Assembly: GCA_050260095.1 (NCBI GenBank)
Contig: JBLNBQ010000142.1
Coordinates: 10,729-74,728 of the forward strand
Length of the DNA: 64,000 nucleotides
Direction: 5' to 3'
From: JBLNBQ01 sp050260095
GTDB taxonomy: Bacteria; Bacillota; UBA5301; DYFA01
The translations under genes and the position numbers were made by a program. This document shows positions 1 through 11,333 of this stretch, piece by piece. The notes beneath the pieces were generated by a model. It saw only the letters and a program-made list of their open reading frames with translations, made no database searches and had not been told where the DNA came from. Position 1 is the first letter of the stretch. Each line of letters begins with the position of its first letter.

Positions 1-1
1 G

Positions 2-901
2 GACGAGGAGTCGCGGGCGGCCCACGCCCGGGGGCTCGTGGTGCGTGAGCTCTCCGCCCACCCGAACTATTGGCGGTCCGGGCTCACGCTCGGGGAATAC
101 CTGGAGCGGGAGCACGTGGTGGCGCTCTCCGGCGTCGACACGCGCGCTTTGACCCGTCGGCTGCGGGAGCGCGGGACGATGCGGGGGATCATCGCTCCGG
201 GCGACGCCGATCCGCTGGAGGCCGTGGAGATGGCCAGGCGGGCCGCCGACCCTTCAGCCAGCGATCTGGTGGCGGAGGTCACCAGCGCGACCCCGATGAC
301 GCTGGGGAGCGGCGACCGCCGGGTGGCGGTGCTCGACTGCGGGGCCAAGGGGAACATCATCGAGAGCCTGGTCGCGGTCGGGCTGGCCGTGACGGTCTTC
401 CCGGCCCAAACCCCGGCGGCGGAGGTTCTGGAGTGTTCACCGGCCGGCGTGGTGATCAGCAACGGCCCGGGCGACCCGAAGCGGGTGCCGTACGTCAGCG
501 CCACCGTCCGTGAACTGCTGGGCCGGGTGCCGCTCTTCGGCATCTGCCTCGGCCACCAGATCCTCGGCCTGGCGCTGGGGGGAGACACCTACAAGTTGAA
601 GTTCGGACACCGGGGCGCCAACCATCCGGTCAAGGAACTGGCCCGGGGCAGGGTCTACATCACCTCGCAGAACCACGGGTACGCTGTGGCGGCGGAGAGC
701 CTGCCGCAGGAGGTCGTGGTGACGCACCTCAACCTCAACGACCGGACTGTGGAGGGCCTGGCCCACCGGGAGCTGCCCGTCTTCTCGGTGCAGTACCATC
801 CGGAGGCCTGCCCCGGCCCGCACGATTCCGAATATCTGTTCGAGCGGTTTCTCAAGCTGACCAGCGGCGGCGGGCTCTCCGGCGCGGCGGTCTCGGCCTG
901 A
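2..901 (+). CDS. carA: Carbamoyl-phosphate synthase small subunit (partial, 5' end off window)
   Basis: Glutamine amidotransferase subunit that hydrolyses glutamine and channels ammonia to CarB for carbamoyl phosphate, used for pyrimidines and arginine. The reading frame is open to the first bases of the window, so the N-terminus (roughly 60-70 residues) is missing. The class I GATase domain fills the C-terminal half: the nucleophile Cys lies in GICLGHQ (Cys codon 545-547) and the His/Glu pair in QYHPEA near 795. It ends 29 bp before carB and lies with pyrK, pyrD and pyrE, so it is probably the pyrimidine-dedicated copy. There is no sign of damage other than the window edge. Confidence 0.96.
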   Translation, partial: DEESRAAHARGLVVRELSAHPNYWRSGLTLGEYLEREHVVALSGVDTRALTRRLRERGTMRGIIAPGDADPLEAVEMARRAADPSASDLVAEVTSATPMTLGSGDRRVAVLDCGAKGNIIESLVAVGLAVTVFPAQTPAAEVLECSPAGVVISNGPGDPKRVPYVSATVRELLGRVPLFGICLGHQILGLALGGDTYKLKFGHRGANHPVKELARGRVYITSQNHGYAVAAESLPQEVVVTHLNLNDRTVEGLAHRELPVFSVQYHPEACPGPHDSEYLFERFLKLTSGGGLSGAAVSA

Positions 902-930
902 CCGGGGGAACCAGGGAAAGGGAGAGGGAA

Positions 931-4175
<3,245 letters not shown>

Positions 4176-4179
<4 letters not shown>

Positions 4180-5027
4180 GCGTCTTCTCCGGAAAGGCGA
4201 GGGTGGCGCAGGCCGGCGCCTTGTCGTCCGGCGTGGCAGGACTTTGGGTGAATGCCCCGGAGATCGCCGCCGTGGCGGTGCCGGGTCAGTTCGTGATGGT
4301 GAGCGGTGGGCCGCAGCGGATCACGCGCCGGCCCTTCGGCGTGGCCGGGGTAGACCGGGCGCGGGGGGAGGTCCGGCTGGCGCTGCGGGTCGCCGGGACG
4401 GCGAGCGCGTGGCTCGCGGGGCGCCAGGCCGGCGAAGAGATCGAGCTGCACGGTCCTTTGGGCGCCGGGTTCGCCCTCCCGGAGCCGGGCGGCGAGGCCT
4501 GGCTGGCTGGCGGGGGGATCGGCGCCGCGCCGCTCCTCTTTCTGGCCGAGGCGCTCCGGGCGCAGGGCACGGCGGTGTGGAGCGCGGTGGGCGGCCGGAC
4601 CGCCGCGGACGTCTGGGCCGCTCCCGAGCTGGGCCGGTTGGGCGGTGTGGCGGTGACGACCGAGGACGGTTCAGCCGGGGAGAAGGGCTTGGTGACCATA
4701 CCTTTGGCGGCGCGCCTCGCCCAGGCTGCCCGGGAGCCGGACAGGCCCCGCCCGGCCGTCTACGCTTGCGGACCCCGGGGCATGCTGGTGGCGGTCGCCC
4801 GCGCCACTCTGGCGGCCGGCCTGGACTGCCAGGTGTCGGTGGAGGAGCGGATGGCCTGCGGCGTCGGGGCGTGCGCCGGGTGCACCTGGCCCGACGGGCG
4901 GCTGGCCGAGGGGCTGGCCCTGCGCCGCGTCGGGTCTCCGCCGGAGAGAGGGGGGGAGGGGGCCTCGGGCCACCCGCTCAGGGTCTGCCGCGACGGCCCT
5001 TGTTTCTGGGTGGTGAGCGCGTCATGA
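4176..5027 (+). CDS. pyrK: Dihydroorotate dehydrogenase B, electron-transfer subunit
   Basis: Carries FAD and a [2Fe-2S] cluster and passes electrons from PyrD to NAD+. The 283-aa reading starts at the GTG overlapping the carB stop. The N-terminal ferredoxin-reductase-like beta barrel contains RRPFGVA (FAD binding), then a nucleotide-binding domain (GGGIGAAPL, YACGPRGM). The cluster cysteines are in ACGVGACAGC near residue 226 and in VCRDGPC near the C-terminus. The spacing between the third and fourth cysteine is 34 residues, roughly 20 more than usual. The stop overlaps the pyrD ATG (ATGA). Confidence 0.95.
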
Positions 5028-6007
5028 GCGCCCCGGTCCTGGCGGTGGAGGTGGCCGGCCTCCGTTTCCCGAGCCCTGTGCTGGTGGCCTCGGGCACCTT
5101 CGGGTACGGCTTCGACTACGGCAAGCTGTGCGACCCGCGACGGCTTGGGGGCGTGATCGTCAAGGGCACGACCCTGCGGCCGCGGCCGGGCAACCCGGCG
5201 CCGCGCCTTTGCGAGACGCCATCCGGGCTTCTGAACTCGGTGGGGCTCGAGAACCCGGGGGTCGAGGCGGTCATCGACGACCACCTGCCGAAGCTGGCGG
5301 GGCTCGGCGTGCCGGTGCTGGTGAACATCGCCGGCGACTCCGAAGCTGACTATTGCCAGATCGTCGAGCGGCTGACCGGGGTGCCGGGGGTGAGCGCGCT
5401 CGAGGTGAACCTCTCCTGTCCCAACGTCCGTCACGGCGGGATGGCGTTTGGGACCGACCCTCAGGTGGTGGAGCGGCTGACCAGGCTGCTGCGGGCCCGC
5501 ACCGACCTGCCGCTCTTCGTGAAGCTCTCGCCCAACGTGACCGACGTGGTCGCCACGGCGCGCGCCGCGGAGGCAGGCGGGGCGGACGCGCTCTCGCTCA
5601 TCAATACCCTGCTTGGGATGGCGCTGGACGTCGACCGGGGCGTACCGGTGCTGGCGAACGTAACGGGCGGGCTGTCGGGGCCGGCGATCCGTCCGGTGGC
5701 CGTCCGCATGGTCTACCAGGTGGCGCAGGCGGTGCGGATACCGATCCTTGGGATGGGCGGCGTGGCGTCGGGGCGGGACGCGGTGGAGTTCCTGATGGCC
5801 GGAGCCAGCCTCGTGGCGGTGGGCACGGCGCTCTTCCGCGATCCGGCCGCTCCCCTCCGGGTGACTGAGGAACTGGCGGAATTCTGCGCGCAGAAGGGCG
5901 TCCGCGAGGTCCGCCGCCTGACCGGCGTGGCGCTGCCGGGACGGGGCGGCCTGAAGGAGGCCGTGGACCCAGCCGGCGCGGGCATTAGGAAGGGGTGCGA
6001 AGCATGA
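5024..6007 (+). CDS. pyrD: Dihydroorotate dehydrogenase B, catalytic subunit (class 1B)
   Basis: FMN-dependent oxidation of dihydroorotate to orotate in the cytoplasm, working with PyrK and NAD+. It is 327 aa, starting at the ATG that overlaps the pyrK stop. The TIM barrel is recognisable from ASGTFGYG, the substrate loop GLENPG, the NLSCPNV segment (the 1B family has a catalytic Cys here) and the FMN-phosphate region GMGGVASGRDAVEFL. Adjacency to pyrK agrees with class 1B. The C-terminal ~20 residues are family-typical. The stop overlaps pyrE, so there is no room for pyrF, which usually sits here. Confidence 0.97.
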   Translation: MSAPVLAVEVAGLRFPSPVLVASGTFGYGFDYGKLCDPRRLGGVIVKGTTLRPRPGNPAPRLCETPSGLLNSVGLENPGVEAVIDDHLPKLAGLGVPVLVNIAGDSEADYCQIVERLTGVPGVSALEVNLSCPNVRHGGMAFGTDPQVVERLTRLLRARTDLPLFVKLSPNVTDVVATARAAEAGGADALSLINTLLGMALDVDRGVPVLANVTGGLSGPAIRPVAVRMVYQVAQAVRIPILGMGGVASGRDAVEFLMAGASLVAVGTALFRDPAAPLRVTEELAEFCAQKGVREVRRLTGVALPGRGGLKEAVDPAGAGIRKGCEA

Positions 6008-6600
6008 AGGAGCGACCCAGCGAGGCGCAGATCGCGTCCTGGTTCGCCGAGACCGGGGCGCTGCTCCAGGGACATTTCAAGCTCAGTTCGGGCCGTCATT
6101 CCGAGGTATATCTGGAGAAATTCGCGGTCATCCAGCACCCGGAGTACACGACGCGGCTGTGCGCCGCGGTCGCGCAGGAGTACGCCGGGGCGGGCGTCGA
6201 GACGGTGATCGGGCCGCTCACGGGCGGTGCGATCCTGGCCTACGAGGTGGCGCGGCACTTGGGGGTTCGTTTCCTCTTCCCGGAGCGGGTGGAGGGGCAG
6301 ATGACCCTGCGCCGCGGCTTCAGCGTCCGCCCGGGCGAGCGGGTGCTGGTGGTGGAGGACGTGGTCACCACCGGCGGCTCGGTCAAAGAGGTGCTGGCGA
6401 TGCTGACCGGGCTGGGGGCCGAGGTGGTCGGCCTGGCCAGCCTCATCGACCGGAGCGGTGGGCTCGCCACCTTCCCGGTGCCTTTCACGCCGCTCTGGCG
6501 GGTGAACGCGGTTAGCTGGGCGCCGGAGGAGTGCCCGCTCTGCGCAGCCGGGGTGCCCCTGACGCAGCGGGGCAGCCGCGGCTTGGGGGACGGGCGCTAG
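6004..6600 (+). CDS. pyrE: Orotate phosphoribosyltransferase
   Basis: Transfers the phosphoribosyl group of PRPP to orotate to give OMP. It is 198 aa. The PRPP-binding signature VLVVEDVVTTGGSVKEV lies near residues 115-131, and the N-terminal LLQGHFKLSSGRHSEVY motif is characteristic of PyrE. I chose the ATG at 6004 because it overlaps the pyrD stop and lies 8 nt after AGGAAGGGG; an in-frame GTG at 5995 is the alternative. The C-terminus holds a CPLC pair (residues ~179-182). This is the last gene of the pyrimidine cluster. Confidence 0.96.
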   Translation: MKERPSEAQIASWFAETGALLQGHFKLSSGRHSEVYLEKFAVIQHPEYTTRLCAAVAQEYAGAGVETVIGPLTGGAILAYEVARHLGVRFLFPERVEGQMTLRRGFSVRPGERVLVVEDVVTTGGSVKEVLAMLTGLGAEVVGLASLIDRSGGLATFPVPFTPLWRVNAVSWAPEECPLCAAGVPLTQRGSRGLGDGR

Positions 6601-6674
6601 CCTCGGGAAGGAAATGGCGCGGCGGGGCCGAAGCTTTCCAGAGTCGACCATAGACCTCCAAAGGGGGCGGGAGC

Positions 6675-7202
6675 ATGGCGGACAAGCACCGGGTGGGCGT
6701 CATCATGGGCTCCGACTCTGACCTGGGCGTGATGCGCGAGGCGGTTAAGGCCCTCGAAGAGTTCGGCGTGGGGTGCGAGGTGGCGATCCTGTCGGCCCAC
6801 CGCACCCCCGACGACGCCGCCGAGTACGCCCGCACGGCCTCGGCCAGGGGTCTGGGCGTGATCATCGCCGGCGCGGGCGGGGCCGCGCACCTGCCGGGAG
6901 TTTTGGCGGCGTACACGACGCTGCCCGTGATCGGCGTGCCCATCGATGCGGGCAAGGGGCTGGGCGGGCAGGACGCGCTGCTCTCCATCGTGCAGATGCC
7001 GCCCGGGGTGCCCGTCGCCACGGTGGGGATCGGCGCGGCCCGCAATGCCGCCCTGCTGGCAGTGGCGATCCTGGCGCTCGCCGACCATCGCCTCGCCGAG
7101 GCGCTCCACCGCTTCCGGCGGGAACAGGCCCAGGCGGTGCGCGGCAAACACGCCAAACTGCAGGCCGAGGGCTTCACCGCCTACGTGCCGGAGCAGCATT
7201 GA
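6675..7202 (+). CDS. purE: N5-carboxyaminoimidazole ribonucleotide mutase
   Basis: Converts N5-CAIR to CAIR in purine synthesis. It is 175 aa. The active-site motifs are GSDSDLGVM at the N-terminus, SAHRTPDDA near residue 43 and GAGGAAHLPGVLAA near residue 72. The LLSIVQMPPGVPVATVGIG stretch is of the class I type that depends on PurK, yet no purK is next to it or elsewhere in the window. It has its own AGGGGGCGGGAG ribosome-binding site and is separated from the main purine operon by two glycosyltransferase genes. No promoter or terminator is obvious in the 74-bp gap before it. Confidence 0.96.
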   Translation: MADKHRVGVIMGSDSDLGVMREAVKALEEFGVGCEVAILSAHRTPDDAAEYARTASARGLGVIIAGAGGAAHLPGVLAAYTTLPVIGVPIDAGKGLGGQDALLSIVQMPPGVPVATVGIGAARNAALLAVAILALADHRLAEALHRFRREQAQAVRGKHAKLQAEGFTAYVPEQH

Positions 7203-7229
7203 CGGGCGGGGAGGAGGTTGGGGGAGCGC

Positions 7230-7988
7230 GTGATTAGTTTTGTGTTGCCTGCTTACAACGAGGAGGCCAACCTTCCGCCGCTTCTGGAGAAGATCGCGGC
7301 GGTCATGGCGGAGAGCGGCCGGCTCTACCGGGTCGTCGCCGTCAACGACGGCAGCCGCGACCGGACGCCGCAGGTTCTCTCCGAACTAAGCGCCCGGATC
7401 CCCATCGAGGTGGTCACTCACCCTATAAACCTGGGCCTGCCCCAGACGATCCTGGACGGGTTGAGATACGCCAGCCAGGGTTGCGACCCGGGCGATATCG
7501 TGATCACGATGGATGCCGACAACACGCACGAGCCGCGGTACGCTTTGGAGCTCATCCGCAGGGTTGAGGAAGGGTGCGACGTTGCGATCGCCTCCCGGTA
7601 CCGGCCAGGGGCGGCCGAGGTCGGGCTCAGCGCCCACCGGCGCTTTCTGAGTAAGGCGGTCAACGTGATGTTGGCCGCTTGTCTGCCCATCCCCGGCGTC
7701 CGCGACTACACCTGCGGCTACCGGGCCTACCGAGCCAGCCTGTTGCAGCAGCTCTTCGCCGTCTACGGCGAACGGCTGATCGAGTCCACGACCTTCTCGG
7801 CGATGGCGGAGATCCTGCTCAAGGCGGGCTTTTTGGGCCTGGCCGCCGGCGAGATCCCACTGGTGCTCCGCTACGATCAGAAAGCCGGCGCCAGCAAGAT
7901 GAGAGTCGTCCGCACCATCCTCGACTACCTGCGCATGATCGCCAGCCTCTGGTTGCGGCGGAGGGTGACCCTCCGCCCGGCCGCGTGA
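7230..7988 (+). CDS. GT2-family glycosyltransferase (DPM1/polyprenyl-phosphate type)
   Basis: Predicted cytoplasmic GT-A enzyme that transfers a sugar from a nucleotide donor, most likely to a polyprenyl-phosphate lipid. It is 252 aa. The motifs are LPAYNEEANLP at the N-terminus, VNDGSRDRT near residue 40 and the metal-binding TMDADNTHEP near residue 93. There is no C-terminal membrane domain, as in the short DPM1-like enzymes. I prefer the GTG at 7230 because the TTG at 7218 directly abuts the GAGGAGG ribosome-binding site. It ends 13 bp before a GT-C transferase that could use its lipid-linked product. The acceptor and sugar are unknown. Confidence 0.88.
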   Translation: MISFVLPAYNEEANLPPLLEKIAAVMAESGRLYRVVAVNDGSRDRTPQVLSELSARIPIEVVTHPINLGLPQTILDGLRYASQGCDPGDIVITMDADNTHEPRYALELIRRVEEGCDVAIASRYRPGAAEVGLSAHRRFLSKAVNVMLAACLPIPGVRDYTCGYRAYRASLLQQLFAVYGERLIESTTFSAMAEILLKAGFLGLAAGEIPLVLRYDQKAGASKMRVVRTILDYLRMIASLWLRRRVTLRPAA

Positions 7989-8001
7989 GGAGGGGGTGCC
8001 G

Positions 8002-9711
8002 GTGAACCAGCGCTGGGTGGTGCTGCTCGTTCTTGCCGCGGCGCTCCTCTTCTTCGCCAAAGTGGGGATGCCGCTGACCGACGGTGACAGCGCCTATTAC
8101 GGCACCATCGCCCGTCGCATCGTGGAGACGGGCGACTGGATCACGCTCCATTCCCGGAGCAACGACTTCGTCGATAAACCCCCGCTCAGCATCTGGATGA
8201 TCGCTGCCGCCTACCGCGTCTTCGGCGTCTCCGACTGGACGACGCGGCTGGTCCATTCCTTGGTGGCCGTTGGCACCGTGCTCCTCACCTACGCCTTGGC
8301 GAGGCGCTTCTATCGACCTCGCACTGCCTTCCTCGGTGCGGCGGTGCTCTGCACCAGCCTGCTCCTGGCTTACATGGGTCAGGTTCCGCAGCAGGACGTG
8401 CCGCTCACCTTCCTCTCCATCCTGGCCCTTTACGGTTTCGTGCGATATCTGCAGACTGGCCGACCCGGAGCAGGGCTGCTCTGCTGCCTGGCCTCGGCGC
8501 TCGGGGTGCTCAACCGCGGCCTGCAGGGCGTCGTCTTCCCGGCGGCGGTGGCCGGGGCTTACCTGTCCATCCGGGCCGCGCGGCGGCGGTCCTTCTGGTT
8601 GCCGCCCGCGCCTGGCGAGGAGGGTGAGAGAGTCCCGGTGGGCCGCCGGGCCGATCTCTGGCTTACGCTGCTCGGCGGGGCGGTGCTCTTCACCGCGGTG
8701 GCGGTGCCATGGTTCTACCTTGGCTACCTGCGGCAGGGTCCCGACTTCCTGAACTACTTCTTCGGGAGCGGCAACGCCCGTTACCTACACCCGATCCGGG
8801 CGGGCGGCGCGTGGGACAGCGTGATTTACCTTCCCATGCTGGTGCTCGGCTTTCTGCCCTGGAGCGGGTTCATCTTCCCGGCCCTGTGCCGGGCCTGGCG
8901 CGAGGGGCGCAGCGCCGCTTCCGGGGCGGGAGATCAGGGTGAAGCGCCGGCGGAGGGCGCACTGTTCATGATCGTCTGGTTCCTGGTCGGATTTCTGCTG
9001 CCCTTCGGCATCCGGTGGCGGGTGATTCGCTATCTGTTGCCAGCCTTTCCGCCTCTGGCCGTTTTGATTGGCCGCACGCTAGACCGCAGCCTGGCCGAGA
9101 CGAAGCAAGACTCTGGCGCAGGGCGGGGTGTGTGGGTCGGTGCCTGGCTGACGCTGGCGGCAGCTCTGCTCTTCCTGGTGTCTGTCTTCATCGCGGCCCG
9201 GCCCTTTCCGCAGGCGCAAGCCGGCTTCCAACCCGTAATTCTGCCTTTTCTGGTCCTCTTTACCCTGACCCTCGGCGCAGGAGCCGCTGCGGCGCTCAGC
9301 CTTCACCGACCCGCCTGGATGATCGGAGTGCTGGCCGTGGGGTCGCTCGTCTCCTATCTGACGCTCTTCGATCAGCTGGACCACTCCGCCTACCTCTTGA
9401 ATCCCTGGAAAGCGGCGGCTCGGACTGTAAACGCCAACGCTCGGCCGGGCGACCGCGTCGTCTGCTATGGTGACCTGCCGGTCTCGAGCTTCCTCCGTCT
9501 CGACATAGCTCAGCGCGTCGAACCGGCGGACGAGGCGCAACTCGGGAGATGGTTGGCCGAGTTTTCCCGGCCAGGTAGCGGTCGGCGGTTCTTCGTGCTC
9601 AGCACCGGCGAGGCGCTGGACCGCTACCGGCGCGCCCACCCGGAAGCGCCCGAACTCGCGGTTACCCGGTATCCGGGGGGCAGAGTGGTGGCGGTGGCTG
9701 GCGCGCATTGA
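8002..9711 (+). CDS. GT-C membrane glycosyltransferase (ArnT/PMT family)
   Basis: Integral membrane protein of about 569 aa with around a dozen hydrophobic segments. The N-terminal extracytoplasmic loop has the acidic DGDSAYY motif near residue 24 and FVDKPPLSIWMIA near residue 50, which are hallmarks of PMT/ArnT-type transferases using polyprenyl-phosphate sugars. The last ~110 residues form a soluble domain outside the membrane. The GTG at 8002 is preferred over the GTG at 7996 for spacing from GAGGAGGGGG. It probably acts with the upstream GT2 protein in surface glycosylation. The -35 box of the purine operon overlaps its stop codon. Confidence 0.87.
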   Translation: MNQRWVVLLVLAAALLFFAKVGMPLTDGDSAYYGTIARRIVETGDWITLHSRSNDFVDKPPLSIWMIAAAYRVFGVSDWTTRLVHSLVAVGTVLLTYALARRFYRPRTAFLGAAVLCTSLLLAYMGQVPQQDVPLTFLSILALYGFVRYLQTGRPGAGLLCCLASALGVLNRGLQGVVFPAAVAGAYLSIRAARRRSFWLPPAPGEEGERVPVGRRADLWLTLLGGAVLFTAVAVPWFYLGYLRQGPDFLNYFFGSGNARYLHPIRAGGAWDSVIYLPMLVLGFLPWSGFIFPALCRAWREGRSAASGAGDQGEAPAEGALFMIVWFLVGFLLPFGIRWRVIRYLLPAFPPLAVLIGRTLDRSLAETKQDSGAGRGVWVGAWLTLAAALLFLVSVFIAARPFPQAQAGFQPVILPFLVLFTLTLGAGAAAALSLHRPAWMIGVLAVGSLVSYLTLFDQLDHSAYLLNPWKAAARTVNANARPGDRVVCYGDLPVSSFLRLDIAQRVEPADEAQLGRWLAEFSRPGSGRRFFVLSTGEALDRYRRAHPEAPELAVTRYPGGRVVAVAGAH

Positions 9712-9737
9712 CACCTTCGCCAACCGTCTGATAAGAT
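9708..9737 (+). promoter_or_regulatory. Sigma-A-type promoter of the purine operon
   Basis: TTGACA at 9708-9713, an 18-bp spacer, then TAAGAT at 9732-9737. The -35 hexamer is a perfect consensus and overlaps the stop codon of the preceding glycosyltransferase gene. It places the transcription start around 9744, upstream of the riboswitch. Confidence 0.75.
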
Positions 9738-9769
9738 GAAGGTGCGAAGGCGATCGCGGCGACAACTCC

Positions 9770-9884
9770 ATAACCATTGGAAGTGCATCTAGGGTTCCGC
9801 CCGGCTGGCCGGGGTCTGGACCGAGTGATGCAGGCGCCGCACGGCGCTACACCTTAGAGGGAGAAAAGCCCTGGCGGGTAGGTT
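9770..9884 (+). promoter_or_regulatory. ykkC-class riboswitch aptamer, probably PRPP-sensing (subtype 2b)
   Basis: The leader carries the conserved ykkC elements in order: CTAGGGTTCCG at 9789-9799, CTGGACCGAG at 9817-9826, and GAGGGAGAAAAGCCC at 9857-9871. The basal helix is formed by TGCATC (9784-9789) and GATGCA (9827-9832). Members of this class sense guanidine, ppGpp or PRPP. Placement directly before a purine operon is the known context of the PRPP subtype, where PRPP turns expression on. The aptamer 3' end overlaps the 5' arm of the terminator, as expected for ligand-driven antitermination. The class is clear from sequence; the ligand is inferred from context. Confidence 0.85.
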
Positions 9885-9925
9885 TCAAGCTCTTGCAGCA
9901 GGAACCTGCCCGCTTGTCGTTTTTC
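9874..9925 (+). terminator. Riboswitch-controlled intrinsic terminator
   Basis: A 13-bp stem (GCGGGTAGGTTTC at 9874-9886 with GGAACCTGCCCGC at 9901-9913, three G-U pairs) is followed by TTGTCGTTTTTC. It lies between the aptamer and purB and shares bases with the aptamer 3' strand, so it is the expression platform. Confidence 0.85.
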
Positions 9926-9941
9926 TGGGGGGGGTGATGAC

Positions 9942-11333
9942 GTGACCGAGAGCATCTTCGACTGCTTGAGCCCCTTGGACGGGCGGTACCGGGCCGCGAA
10001 CCCTGAGCTTTGGGACAAGCTCTCGCAGCACCTGTCGGAGCGCGCCTACCTGCGCTACCAGCTCGAGGTGGAGGCTGCGCTGGTGGAAGGGCTGGCCCGG
10101 GAAGGCCTCTGCCCGGCGAGCGTGGCCGTCGAGGTGCGGGAAGCAATCGGGCAGGTCACCGCCGAAGAGGTCGCCGAAGAGGAGGAGCGGACCCGTCACA
10201 ACATCCGGGCGCTGGTCAACTGCGTGCAGCGCCGGGTGAGCGAGGCGGCCCGGCCTTACGTCCACTTCTCCGTGACCTCGGCCGACGTCATGGACACCGC
10301 CAACGCCTTGCGCTACCAGGCGGTCACCCGGGAGGTCGCCCTGCCGGCGCTGCTGCGACTGGCGAGGGTCTTGCTTGGGCTGGCCGAGCGCGAGCAGCGG
10401 ACGCTGCAGATCGGGCGCACCCACGGCCAGCATGCCGTTCCCATCACCTTCGGGTACGCCTGCGCCGTATACCTCGACCGGCTGGGACGGCGGATCAAGG
10501 CCGTCGAAGCGGCCGCCCGCGAGCTTCGGGGCAAGCTGTCCGGCGCGGTCGGCGCCTACAACGCCCCCAGCCTCTTTCTCGCCGACGCCCGCCGCTTCGA
10601 GGAGGAGGTCCTCGGCCGCCTGGGCCTTAAGCCCGCCGGGGCCGCCACCCAGGTGGTCGAGCCGGAGTTCATGGCCGACTACGCGCACGCCCTCGTCTCG
10701 ACCTTCGGCGTGCTCGCCAACCTGGCCGACGACTTCCGCCACCTGCAGCGCTCCGAGATCGCCGAGGTCGGCGAGCACTTCGGCGCCACCCAGGTGGGCT
10801 CCTCGACCATGCCCCACAAGCGCAACCCGTGGAACCTGGAGCACGTGAAGAGCCTCTACAAAGAGTTCATGCCGCGGATGATCACCGTCTACCTCGACCA
10901 GATCTCCGAGCACCAGCGGGATCTGACCAATTCGGCTTCGGCCCGGTTCACGGTCGAGGTCGTGGCGGGGTTGGTCTTCGCAGCCGACCGCCTGGCGCGG
11001 GTCCTGGAACGGCTGGCCGTCAACGAGGCGGCGATGGCCAGGAACTTCGGGCAGAGCCGGGAGAGCCTCATCGCCGAACCTCTCTACCTCTGCCTGGCCG
11101 CCGCCGGCCACCCCGACGCCCATGAGGCGGTGCGGCAGTTGACGTTGGAAGCCGAGCGGACGGGGCGGGGCGTGGCGGAGTGCGCGGCCGAACATGCGGA
11201 GCTGGCGCCTTACCTCGCCCGGTTCACCGAGGGGCAGCGGGCCGTGCTGGAACGGCCGGAGGAGTACACCGGCCTGGCGCAGCGGCGGACGGCCGAACTC
11301 TGCGCCGAGTGGCGGTCGGCCCTGGGACTCTAG
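9942..11333 (+). CDS. purB: Adenylosuccinate lyase
   Basis: Cleaves SAICAR to AICAR and adenylosuccinate to AMP, acting in both the IMP and AMP branches. It is 463 aa. The fumarase/aspartase superfamily signature SSTMPHKRNPWN is near residue 287, the catalytic region GRTHGQHAVPITFG near residue 158, and TSADVMDTANALRYQ near residue 110. The GTG start at 9942 follows a run of eight G residues (9927-9934) that serves as a ribosome-binding site; an ATG at 9937 would be followed by a stop after two codons, so it is not the start. This is the first gene of the riboswitch-controlled operon. Confidence 0.96.
   Translation: MTESIFDCLSPLDGRYRAANPELWDKLSQHLSERAYLRYQLEVEAALVEGLAREGLCPASVAVEVREAIGQVTAEEVAEEEERTRHNIRALVNCVQRRVSEAARPYVHFSVTSADVMDTANALRYQAVTREVALPALLRLARVLLGLAEREQRTLQIGRTHGQHAVPITFGYACAVYLDRLGRRIKAVEAAARELRGKLSGAVGAYNAPSLFLADARRFEEEVLGRLGLKPAGAATQVVEPEFMADYAHALVSTFGVLANLADDFRHLQRSEIAEVGEHFGATQVGSSTMPHKRNPWNLEHVKSLYKEFMPRMITVYLDQISEHQRDLTNSASARFTVEVVAGLVFAADRLARVLERLAVNEAAMARNFGQSRESLIAEPLYLCLAAAGHPDAHEAVRQLTLEAERTGRGVAECAAEHAELAPYLARFTEGQRAVLERPEEYTGLAQRRTAELCAEWRSALGL

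Noticed and set aside
9770..9884. Guanidine-I reading of the ykkC aptamer
   Set aside because: Guanidine-I switches control guanidine carboxylases or exporters. The adjacent purine operon fits the PRPP subtype, although only a subtype-specific model or ligand assay can settle it.
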